9,681 bases of DNA from Candidatus Brocadiia bacterium (GTDB taxonomy: Bacteria; Planctomycetota; MHYJ01; WSZJ01). Shown one piece after another: positions 1 to 5,125 of the stretch (within the stretch, counting starts at the first letter, position 1; each line of letters begins with the position of its first letter). The notes under the pieces were generated by a model. The model ran no database searches and was not told the origin of the DNA. It was given only the letters and a program-made list of their open reading frames with translations. Where the stretch lies: the NCBI GenBank assembly GCA_013360825.1, contig JABWAY010000148.1, positions 1 through 9,681 on the forward strand, read 5' to 3'. The position numbers and the translations under genes are program-made.

Positions 1-281
1 CTGCGCAGGCCGCTGTCGCCGCGCTCCATCTCCTGGCAGGCCAGCCCGTAGGCGACGTTGCTCATGCCCGCGCAGCCGTAGCCCTCCAGGTTCATGCCCA
101 GCAGGCCCATCTCGCCGATCTGCGGCACCAGGTGGCGGGGGAAGGTGCCCTTGCGACAGTGCTCCTCGATGACGGGGATGACGTTGTCGTCGACCCAGCC
201 GCGCACGAGGTCGCGGACCATGCGCTCCTCGTCGCTGAGGTGCGCGTCCACGTTGTAGAAGTCGAGTCCTTCGAACGCCAT
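1..281 (-). CDS. gcdH: Acyl-CoA dehydrogenase, glutaryl-CoA dehydrogenase type (N-terminal part, runs off window)
   Basis: Only the first 93 residues are inside the window; the gene continues past base 1. The protein begins MAFEGLDFYNVDAHLSDEE, and a long N-terminal helix region follows. It ends at the edge with the block MERGDSGLR. The family is recognised from the helical acyl-CoA dehydrogenase N-domain and from E-R-x-D-S-G-L-R, which is strongly conserved in glutaryl-CoA dehydrogenases. These flavoproteins oxidise and decarboxylate glutaryl-CoA to crotonyl-CoA in lysine, hydroxylysine and tryptophan breakdown, passing electrons to ETF in the cytoplasm. The catalytic Glu and FAD-binding C-terminal regions are outside, so substrate choice is not proven. 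The ATG at 281-279 is preceded by GAGG (290-287) five bases upstream. The gene faces away from the aminotransferase at 474, and a lysine-catabolism pairing is plausible. Arginine codons seen are all CGC, as in that neighbour and unlike the genes right of 1325. A general short-chain acyl-CoA dehydrogenase is the alternative. Confidence 0.82.
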   Translation of the reverse strand, partial: MAFEGLDFYNVDAHLSDEERMVRDLVRGWVDDNVIPVIEEHCRKGTFPRHLVPQIGEMGLLGMNLEGYGCAGMSNVAYGLACQEMERGDSGLR

Positions 282-311
282 GGCAGCCTCGATCAGGCCC
301 CGCGGGGCCGT

Positions 312-346
312 GGGGGGGAAGGGCTTGGGGGTAGCCCGACCGGGGG
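312..346 (+). other. G-quadruplex-prone G-tract cluster
   Basis: The plus strand has runs of 7, 3, 5 and 5 G at 312-318, 321-323, 327-331 and 342-346. The 7-G run can supply two G3 tracts, so 312-331 alone fits the standard rule of four G3 tracts with loops of 1, 2 and 3 bases. It lies 31 bases upstream of the acyl-CoA dehydrogenase start. Folding is inferred from pattern only. Confidence 0.5.
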
Positions 347-375
347 CATGGAGCAATCGCATGGACCGCTGGACA

Positions 376-391
376 CGGCGTGTTCACGCCG
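376..391. promoter_or_regulatory. Operator-like inverted repeat
   Basis: Seven-base arms CGGCGTG and CACGCCG are separated by two bases (TT). The spacer is too short for a good RNA hairpin loop, so a protein-binding dyad is the more natural reading. It sits about mid-way in the divergent region, where one regulator could control both the dehydrogenase and the aminotransferase. No regulator gene is visible in the window. Confidence 0.35.
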
Positions 392-462
392 GCGCCGTGG
401 CGCGGGGGCATGTCCGCCGGATTAGGACGGACGGCCGCTTCCCCCCTGCAGGCCACCCGGCC

Positions 463-467
463 GGAGG
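463..467 (+). promoter_or_regulatory. Shine-Dalgarno site of the aminotransferase
   Basis: GGAGG six bases before the ATG at 474. This near-ideal spacing fixes the start of the aminotransferase and rejects the longer frame beginning at 380, which is in a different phase. Confidence 0.75.
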
Positions 468-473
468 TTCCCC

Positions 474-1634
474 ATGACCATCCTCACCAAGCTCCAGGAG
501 ATCCGCGACCACAGCGGGCCACGCCGCACCCGGGGCGTCCCCGACGACGCGCTGGCCGCCTTCGCCGGGACCGACAGCAGCCTGGTCCAGGCGGTCGACC
601 ACGCCCTGTCGCTGCACCGTCAGCTCCGCCAGGATCAGCCCGCCCTGCTGGCGATGGCCGAGGCCGAGCTGGTGGTGCACGTGCAGCAGGGGCTGGTCAA
701 CTTCTACAAGCCCGAGACGGTCAACCCCTACGTGGCCCTGGCGGCCAAGGGACCCTGGATCGTCACCACCCACGGCGGCGTGGTCCACGACAACGGCGGC
801 TACGGCATGCTCGGCGCCGGCCATGCGCCGCAGTTCGTGATCGACGCGATGGCGCGCCCGCAGGTGATGGCGAACATCATGACGCCTTCGCTGTCGCACC
901 TGCGCCTGACCCAGGCGCTGCGCCGCGAGATCGGCCATACCCGCGGCGGTTGTCCCTACACCCATTTCCTGTGCCTGAACTCGGGTTCCGAGTCGGTCAC
1001 CCTGGCCGGTCGCCTGGCGGATGTGCATACCAAGCTGATGACCGATCCGGGCGCGCCGCACGCCGGCCGCAAGGTCAAACGCATCTCGGTGAAGGGCAGC
1101 TTCCACGGCCGCACCGAGCTGCCCGCGCTGTACTCGGATTCCTCGCGCAAGACCTATGCCGCGCACCTCGGCAGCTATCAGCACCACGCCGCCCAGGCCA
1201 TCACCATCGACCCCTACAGCATCGAACAGCTGGAACAGGCGTTCGCCGACGCCGAGCGCGAAGGCTGGCACATCGAAGCGATGTTCCTGGAGCCGGTGAT
1301 GGGCGAAGGCGACCCCGGTCGTGCCGCCGACGAGCAGGGCTCCCGGAGCCCCCACCCCCGCGACCAAGACCCCTCCCGCCCAGCCCGCGGCCGCCGCGCC
1401 GGCGTCCCAGGTCGGCAGACGGAAGGCCAAGCCGATCGACCGCCCCCAGGGCAGCGTGGCGATCAAGATGACGAAGGAGGAGGTCGAACGGACCGGGGTC
1501 AAGATCAAGCCCGTTCCGAACGGCTACCAGATCATCTGCAAGGAGTACTTCATCCAGCTGTCCAAGGCGCAGTATCAGGAACTGCACTACGCCCTGCCGA
1601 TGCCCGTCATGAACATGTTCAAGCTGGTGCATAA
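474..1634 (+). CDS. Class III aminotransferase, cut off by a junction near 1315-1326; remaining frame is not genuine
   Basis: Residues 1-284 (474-1325) are the front two-thirds of a PLP-dependent fold-type I, class III aminotransferase. The SGSES phosphate-cradle motif is at residues 170-174, the SFHGRT motif with its cofactor-stacking aromatic position is at 209-214, and LEPVMGEGDPG starts at residue 272. Family members run to about 430-490 residues and would next show the Asp of the DEVQ-type motif and the Schiff-base Lys. Both are missing. Instead the frame turns into low-complexity Arg/Pro/Asp-rich sequence to a stop at 1632-1634. Meanwhile a different frame (from 1321) reads as a plausible protein. 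So the aminotransferase has lost its catalytic half and cannot be active as written. The ATG has GGAGG at 463-467. Substrate is unknown; a lysine or other omega-amino donor would suit the divergent glutaryl-CoA dehydrogenase-type gene, but that is inference. Arg codons by eye up to 1325: 15 CGC, 2 CGT, 1 CGG. Confidence 0.8.
   Translation: MTILTKLQEIRDHSGPRRTRGVPDDALAAFAGTDSSLVQAVDHALSLHRQLRQDQPALLAMAEAELVVHVQQGLVNFYKPETVNPYVALAAKGPWIVTTHGGVVHDNGGYGMLGAGHAPQFVIDAMARPQVMANIMTPSLSHLRLTQALRREIGHTRGGCPYTHFLCLNSGSESVTLAGRLADVHTKLMTDPGAPHAGRKVKRISVKGSFHGRTELPALYSDSSRKTYAAHLGSYQHHAAQAITIDPYSIEQLEQAFADAEREGWHIEAMFLEPVMGEGDPGRAADEQGSRSPHPRDQDPSRPARGRRAGVPGRQTEGQADRPPPGQRGDQDDEGGGRTDRGQDQARSERLPDHLQGVLHPAVQGAVSGTALRPADARHEHVQAGA
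1315..1326. other. Putative chimeric junction (assembly or rearrangement breakpoint)
   Basis: Aminotransferase homology stops right after the codons for GDPGRA. From about 1321, another frame takes over with an unrelated protein, and codon style changes. The short GC-rich stretch here could serve as overlap between two unrelated sequences. No inverted repeat, target-site duplication or transposase is present, so an insertion element is not supported. Confidence 0.6.
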
Positions 1635-1767
1635 CGACCTGCTCAAGGACCCCGGGTCGCGCGGGGTCCTCATGAAGATGATCCACCTGGCCGGCGGCCC
1701 GAAGGATTTCATGTCCGCTCTCTCGGTCCAGGTCCAGGCGATCAAGCCCACGGAGGACTGGCAGTAG
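1321..1767 (+). CDS. Unrecognised protein with Pro/Ala-rich head and compact C-terminal domain, probably 5'-truncated
   Basis: I do not recognise this family. If it starts at the GTG at 1321 it is 148 residues. Residues 1-35 are Pro/Ala/Thr-rich (PATKTPPAQPAAAAPAS), like a disordered linker. A short basic patch (GRRKAKP) follows, and from about residue 45 a balanced sequence with regular hydrophobic spacing (NGYQIICKEYFIQL, MPVMNMFKLVHNDLLKD) looks like a folded domain of about 100 residues. There is no signal peptide, membrane helix or catalytic motif that I can name. The frame is open upstream only to a TGA at 1297-1299, inside the aminotransferase part. Since the junction lies at about 1315-1326, the GTG may be an accident and the true protein may be longer, the Pro/Ala stretch being an internal linker. 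No clear Shine-Dalgarno precedes 1321. An ATG at 1468 is a possible alternative start. It ends 4 bases before the next gene, so the two are probably one operon. Confidence 0.55.
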   Translation: MPPTSRAPGAPTPATKTPPAQPAAAAPASQVGRRKAKPIDRPQGSVAIKMTKEEVERTGVKIKPVPNGYQIICKEYFIQLSKAQYQELHYALPMPVMNMFKLVHNDLLKDPGSRGVLMKMIHLAGGPKDFMSALSVQVQAIKPTEDWQ

Positions 1768-1771
1768 CCCC

Positions 1772-2440
1772 ATGGACGCTCCCATCGCTCCCCGCGCCAT
1801 GAGCGCACCCGACGAAGGCCCGGTCTACGACCTGATCGCCCTCGGCCTCGTCACCTTCGTGATCCTCCTCACCGGCGTCTGGGTCACGCACTGGTTCCGG
1901 CAGCCCCCGCCGGGCCCGGAGCAGTTCCAGAAATTCCTGATGACGCTCGACCTCCACACGTCCCGGGACCGCCTCCGGGCGGCGAAGTGGGCCGACATGC
2001 ACTTCCGCGGCGAGGGCGCCGGACAGATCTCGATGGACTTCCGGGACCACCTGAAGGCGGCGCTGCGGCTGGAGGCGGCGGAGCGCGCGCATCTGGAACG
2101 GGAAGCCTCGGAGTCGAACCCGGACATCGCGGTCCGGGCGGAGGCCAGGGCGCGGCTCGGCGCCGACCCGGTCCCCCCCGTGCAGGCCTACACCCGCCGC
2201 TGGATCCGCGACCGGTCCGCCTGGATCGCCGCCCTCGACGCCGACCGCTTCCGCGTCTCCGCCCAGATGGAACTCTTCCAGTTCCTCCGCAACGACCTGG
2301 GGATGCAGGAGGAGGCGGACCGCGAGCTGGAGATCCTCTCGCGGTCCCGTCCGGACCTGGCGAAAGAGCTGCAGGAGCGGGCCGACCAGGTCCGGGTCCG
2401 GACGGTCGATCCCGGCACCGGCGGGCGCCTGCCCCGGTAA
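1772..2440 (+). CDS. Unrecognised single-pass membrane protein with charged helical C-terminal part
   Basis: This is a 222-residue protein of no family I know. One clear membrane helix lies at about residues 19-41 (LIALGLVTFVILLTGVW), with a short N-terminal tail before it and a Pro-rich turn (RQPPPGPEQ) after it. The remaining 175 residues are strongly helical and highly charged, with many Glu/Arg and a Leu spacing that could form helical-hairpin or coiled-coil structure. An N-terminally anchored protein with a soluble helical domain is the simplest topology; it lacks a signal-peptide cleavage site that I can see. The start chosen is ATG 1772, four bases after the previous stop. The nearest GGAGG (1752-1756) is 15 bases away, longer than ideal. 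An ATG at 1799 is the alternative and has no visible Shine-Dalgarno site. It probably shares a transcript with the gene before it. It faces the cyclic-nucleotide-binding gene, with 37 bases between the stops. Confidence 0.7.
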   Translation: MDAPIAPRAMSAPDEGPVYDLIALGLVTFVILLTGVWVTHWFRQPPPGPEQFQKFLMTLDLHTSRDRLRAAKWADMHFRGEGAGQISMDFRDHLKAALRLEAAERAHLEREASESNPDIAVRAEARARLGADPVPPVQAYTRRWIRDRSAWIAALDADRFRVSAQMELFQFLRNDLGMQEEADRELEILSRSRPDLAKELQERADQVRVRTVDPGTGGRLPR

Positions 2441-2441
2441 T

Positions 2442-2469
2442 CCGGGACGGAATTCCGCCCCCCGGTCCC
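2442..2469. terminator. Possible weak bidirectional hairpin between convergent genes
   Basis: The gap between the convergent stops holds alternative short dyads: CCGGG at 2442-2446 with CCCGG at 2461-2465, and the 10-base palindrome CGGAATTCCG at 2448-2457. There is no T-run on either strand, so this is only a candidate terminator. Confidence 0.2.
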
Positions 2470-2477
2470 TGCGGGGA

Positions 2478-2939
2478 TCAGGCCTCGAAACTGCGGATCA
2501 GCGTCTGGATCGCCTCGTCCGCCAGCCGGAGCCGCGCCGCGGTTTTCCGCAGCAGGCTCCGCAGGATCCGCGCCGACAGCGCCGGCTCCGCGGCCATCAG
2601 CGCCTCGAGGTCCTTTTTTTCGATCACCTTCACCTTCGAGTCGCGCGTCGCGGTCGCGATCGCCGTCCGCGGCCGCTCCTCGAAGACGGCCAGTTCCCCG
2701 AAGATTTCCCCGTGTTCCAGCACCGCGATGCGCATCGGGCCGGACGGACCGTTCGACTTCGCGATCTCGATCGCCCCGGACTCGACGATGAAGATCCGGT
2801 CTCCCGGATCGCGCTCGGCGTAGACCACCTCCCCGCGGACGAGCGACCGGTCGCGGCAGAGCGCCGCGACCTTCTCGATGTCCGCGTCGGCCAGGACCGA
2901 GAAGGTGTCGACCTCGCGCAGGAATTTCCGGATCTCCAT
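2478..2939 (-). CDS. Stand-alone cyclic nucleotide-binding domain protein
   Basis: This 153-residue protein is essentially one CNMP-binding beta-roll with flanking helices. Helices at about 1-30 (MEIRKFLREVDTFSVLADADI) precede strands containing GEVVYAERDPGDRIFIVESG. The phosphate-binding cassette is FGELAVFEERPRTA: Glu82 would contact the ribose and Arg91 the cyclic phosphate. The nine-residue Glu-to-Arg spacing is that of protein kinase A-type domains; CAP has ten. Residues 110-153 are the closing helices. There is no helix-turn-helix, kinase, channel or cyclase domain, so it is not a CRP-type transcription factor; it may act by binding a partner. A ligand (cAMP, cGMP or none) cannot be told. 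It is transcribed away from the membrane protein-archease-rtcB cluster, 62 bases apart, so a shared control region is likely. No Shine-Dalgarno precedes the ATG, but a -10-like hexamer lies just upstream. Confidence 0.9.
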   Translation of the reverse strand: MEIRKFLREVDTFSVLADADIEKVAALCRDRSLVRGEVVYAERDPGDRIFIVESGAIEIAKSNGPSGPMRIAVLEHGEIFGELAVFEERPRTAIATATRDSKVKVIEKKDLEALMAAEPALSARILRSLLRKTAARLRLADEAIQTLIRSFEA

Positions 2940-2947
2940 GGCCGGGA

Positions 2948-2953
2948 ATTCTA
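2948..2953 (-). promoter_or_regulatory. -10-like hexamer for the cyclic nucleotide-binding gene
   Basis: On the minus strand TAGAAT (one mismatch to TATAAT) ends 8 bases before the ATG at 2939. A transcript from it would start about at the start codon, i.e. leaderless or nearly so, which agrees with the missing Shine-Dalgarno site. No good -35 is visible. Confidence 0.35.
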
Positions 2954-2986
2954 CGGGGACGGGAGAGGCGCCGCCACGGCGTTCTG

Positions 2987-2995
2987 TGGTAGGGT
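2987..2995 (+). promoter_or_regulatory. Extended -10-like element for the small membrane protein/archease/rtcB cluster
   Basis: TGGTAGGGT resembles an extended -10 (TGnTAnnnT) and ends 6 bases before the ATG at 3002, so a transcript could begin about at the start codon. The AGGGTG within it could alternatively serve as a weak ribosome-binding site. No -35 is convincing. Confidence 0.3.
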
Positions 2996-3001
2996 GCGCG
3001 C

Positions 3002-3211
3002 ATGAGCGGCGGACGGCGGCGCATTCCTCTCTGGGCGGAGATCGCGGGCTGGTGCATCCTGATCGCGCTCAGCGCCGGGAGGCTCGTCTCCCTCGGCGAG
3101 ATCGACGTCATCGACGCGGCGATTCTGGCGATCTCCGTGCCGATGCTGGTCGCGGCGGTCGCCGGCGGACTCCGCCGGCCGGGCGAACCCGGGGAACACC
3201 CTCCGCGATAG
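3002..3211 (+). CDS. Small two-helix membrane protein, unrecognised
   Basis: This is a 69-residue protein with a basic N-terminus (MSGGRRR) followed by two hydrophobic helices at about residues 10-30 (WAEIAGWCILIALSAG) and 36-56 (VIDAAILAISVPMLVAAVAG), joined by a short acidic turn (LGEID). It has a charged tail, GLRRPGEPGEHPPR. By the positive-inside rule both ends would face the cytoplasm. I know no family for it. Its coding status is supported by the clean hairpin membrane layout, the stop placed 9 bases before the archease ATG, and the gap it fills between the divergent promoter region and archease. It is likely the first gene of the archease-rtcB transcript. Function is unknown; a membrane link for the cluster is possible but not shown. 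Confidence 0.65.
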   Translation: MSGGRRRIPLWAEIAGWCILIALSAGRLVSLGEIDVIDAAILAISVPMLVAAVAGGLRRPGEPGEHPPR

Positions 3212-3220
3212 AGACCGCCC

Positions 3221-3637
3221 ATGGCCCCCTTCACCTTCTTCGACCACACCGGCGACATCGGCGTCGACCTCTCCGCACCGACCGCCTCCGGCCTGTTCTC
3301 CCTCGCCGGGCTCGCGCTGTTCGAAGCGATCGCGGACACGTCGGGCGTCCGGCCGATGGTCGTCCGGAAGCTCCAGATCGCCGCGGATTCGCAGGAGGAG
3401 CTCCTGAACCGGTTTCTCAGCGCCCTCCTCGTGATCTTCGACGACGAACGGCTCCTCCTCCCCCACGTCGCGATCCACGAAATGGATGGCCGGTCCCTCC
3501 GCGCGACCGCGGCCGGCGAACGGTTCGATCCCGAGCTCCACGAGGGCAGAACCGAACTCAAGGCGGTCACATGGCACGCCCTTCACGTCTCCCGGCAGAA
3601 CGGACTGTGGACCGCCCGCGTCGTTTTCGACGTCTGA
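3221..3637 (+). CDS. Archease, RtcB RNA-ligase cofactor
   Basis: Archease is a small metal-binding protein that helps RtcB form the guanylylated enzyme, so the ligase turns over repeatedly and accepts other nucleotides. This 138-residue protein has the family's length and landmarks. The N-terminal FFDHTGDIGVDL matches the usual H-T-A-D-[IV]-G. The block GRTELKAVTWHALHV near 109-123 matches the usual K-T-E-[IV]-K-A-V-T-Y-H. It ends in ARVVFDV, the typical [IV]-F-D-[IV] tail. Asp12, Lys114 and Asp137 sit where the essential acidic and lysine residues of characterised archeases fall, as far as I can align by eye. The Gly in place of Ala in HTGD is a minor change. rtcB follows 31 bases after the stop, a strong context match. 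The start has no visible Shine-Dalgarno and lies 9 bases after the previous stop, suggesting coupled or leader-independent translation. Confidence 0.93.
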   Translation: MAPFTFFDHTGDIGVDLSAPTASGLFSLAGLALFEAIADTSGVRPMVVRKLQIAADSQEELLNRFLSALLVIFDDERLLLPHVAIHEMDGRSLRATAAGERFDPELHEGRTELKAVTWHALHVSRQNGLWTARVVFDV

Positions 3638-3668
3638 ACCTTTCCCGACCGGAGGCGATCAACCCCCC

Positions 3669-5096
3669 ATGGAACTCAACCGGATCTCCGACTGCGTCTG
3701 GGAAATTCCGAAGACGGGCGCGATGCGCGTCCCGGGACGCATCTATGCGGACCGCCGGCTCCTGGACATCGCAAAGGGTGACAAGGCGCTGGACCAGGTC
3801 GTGAACGTCGCGACGCTTCCCGGGATCGTGAAGTGGTCGCTGGCGATGCCGGACATCCACTGGGGGTATGGGTTTCCGATCGGCGGGGTGGCGGCGTTCG
3901 ACCTGGACGAGGGGGTGATCTCACCGGGCGGAGTGGGGTACGACATCAACTGCGGGGTCCGCGTCTGCAAGACGGGGCTGCGGTTCGAGGAGCTGGAGGG
4001 AAAGCACAAGAAGCTGGTGAACGCGCTGTTCAGCGCGGTGCCGGCGGGGGTGGGGGGGGATTCGGCGATCGGGCGGGTGTCGAAGGTGGACGGGGCGCGG
4101 ATCGTGACGGAGGGAGCGCGGTGGGCGGTGGAGAACGGCTACGGGGTGCCGTCGGACCTGGACCACACGGAGGACGGGGGGCGGATGCCCGGGGCCGACC
4201 CGGCGGCGGCGAGCGACACGGCGTTCCGCCGCGGGCTGGGGCAGGTCGGCACGCTCGGGAGCGGGAACCATTTCCTGGAGCTCGACCGGGTCACGGACGT
4301 CTACGGCCCGGAGGCGGAGCGGGTCTTCGGACTCCGGCCCGGGGACGTGGTGCTCCTGATCCACTGCGGGTCGCGCGGCTTCGGGTACCAGATCTGCGAC
4401 GAGAACGTGCATGACTTCGTGAAGATCGCGGGGCGCTACGGGATCGATCTGGCGGACCGGCAGCTGGCCTGCGCGCCGGCGTCGAGCCCGGAGGGAAAGC
4501 GGTACCTGGCGGCGATGGCGTGCGCGGCGAATTTCGCCTGGGTGAACCGCCAGGTCATCATGACGCTCGCGGGGAAGGCGATGACGGACTGTCTCGGGAA
4601 GACGGTCGAGCCGGAGCTGATCTACGACGTCTGCCACAACATCGCGAAGATCGAGGATCACGACGTGGACGGGGTGATGAAGACGGTGATCGTGCACCGG
4701 AAGGGTGCGACGCGGGCGTTTCCGGCGGGACATCCGCTGACCCCGGCGAAGTACCGCGAGGTGGGACAGCCGGTCCTGGTGCCGGGGGACATGGGACGCT
4801 CCTCGTTCCTGCTGACCGGTCTCCCGGGGGCGATGAAGGAGACCTTCGGCTCGACCTGCCACGGCGCGGGCCGGCTGGCGAGCCGCGGGGAGATGAACCG
4901 GCGGATGGCCGGCGTCGACATCCAGGGGGAGCTGGCCGCCCTGGGGGTCACCGTCCGCGGGAAGACGCGCTCCAGCCTCGCCGAGGAGATGCCCAGCGCG
5001 TACAAGGATGCGAACGTCGTGACCGAGGTGATGGAGACGGCCGGGATCTCGAAGCGGATCTGCAAGTTTGTCCCGTTTGCGGTCGTGAAAGGCTGA
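3669..5096 (+). CDS. rtcB: RtcB, RNA-splicing/repair ligase (GTP- and metal-dependent)
   Basis: RtcB joins RNA ends carrying 2',3'-cyclic phosphate or 3'-phosphate to 5'-OH ends through an enzyme-histidine-GMP intermediate. It serves tRNA splicing in archaea and eukaryotes and RNA repair in bacteria. This 475-residue protein is full length. Motifs in order: DIHWGYGFPIGG (62-73), GGVGYDINCGVRV (87-99), GSGNHFLEL (197-205), HCGSRGFG (232-239), VCHNIAKIEDH (321-331), GDMGRSSF (373-380) and STCHGAGR (395-402). The metal ligands of the Pyrococcus enzyme correspond to Asp92, Cys95, His201, His232 and His323, and the guanylylated histidine to His398. The spacing His201-His232 (31) and His323-His398 (75) equals that of Pyrococcus. 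The ATG at 3669 begins the conserved part. A longer in-frame start at 3486 lies inside archease and adds a low-complexity segment. GGAGG at 3651-3655 is 13 bases upstream. No RtcR or RtcA is nearby. An 8-G run at 4052-4059 sits in frame. Confidence 0.97.
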   Translation: MELNRISDCVWEIPKTGAMRVPGRIYADRRLLDIAKGDKALDQVVNVATLPGIVKWSLAMPDIHWGYGFPIGGVAAFDLDEGVISPGGVGYDINCGVRVCKTGLRFEELEGKHKKLVNALFSAVPAGVGGDSAIGRVSKVDGARIVTEGARWAVENGYGVPSDLDHTEDGGRMPGADPAAASDTAFRRGLGQVGTLGSGNHFLELDRVTDVYGPEAERVFGLRPGDVVLLIHCGSRGFGYQICDENVHDFVKIAGRYGIDLADRQLACAPASSPEGKRYLAAMACAANFAWVNRQVIMTLAGKAMTDCLGKTVEPELIYDVCHNIAKIEDHDVDGVMKTVIVHRKGATRAFPAGHPLTPAKYREVGQPVLVPGDMGRSSFLLTGLPGAMKETFGSTCHGAGRLASRGEMNRRMAGVDIQGELAALGVTVRGKTRSSLAEEMPSAYKDANVVTEVMETAGISKRICKFVPFAVVKG

Positions 5097-5125
5097 ACGC
5101 CGGAGGTAAGCTCTCCCGTCGCGCG

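Larger units (their letters stand above)
282..473. promoter_or_regulatory. Divergent intergenic region between gcdH-type gene and aminotransferase
   Basis: These 192 bases must hold the promoters for two divergent genes, but I cannot pick out a convincing -35/-10 pair for either. It contains Shine-Dalgarno sites at both ends (290-287 on minus, 463-467 on plus), a tight G-rich tract at 312-346, and a dyad at 376-391 that could be an operator. Three overlapping plus-strand reading frames starting here (132, 280, 380) are low-complexity shadows, not genes. Confidence 0.55.

Noticed and set aside
1315..1326. Transposon or integron insertion as cause of the broken aminotransferase
   Set aside because: There are no terminal inverted repeats, target duplication, transposase, integrase or attachment-site sequence near the break.
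380..1471. Plus-strand frame of 363 codons overlapping the aminotransferase
   Set aside because: It is Arg/Pro/Ala-rich low-complexity translation in a shifted phase; the 474 frame has the motifs and the Shine-Dalgarno site.
384..1508. Long minus-strand open frame of 374 codons
   Set aside because: It lies opposite the aminotransferase, whose motifs are clear. The translation is His/Arg/Gly/Val-rich without motifs, a usual mirror frame in GC-rich DNA, and it crosses the junction.
2478..2939. CRP/FNR transcription factor
   Set aside because: The protein ends after the cyclic nucleotide-binding helices at 153 residues and has no helix-turn-helix domain.
2188..3570. Minus-strand frame of 460 codons across four genes
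   Set aside because: It covers the cyclic nucleotide-binding gene out of phase and the archease gene on the opposite strand. Its sequence is Ser/Arg/Pro-rich with no domain.
3486..3668. N-terminal extension of rtcB starting at 3486
   Set aside because: It is inside archease, not conserved in RtcB, and the ATG at 3669 starts exactly where family similarity begins.
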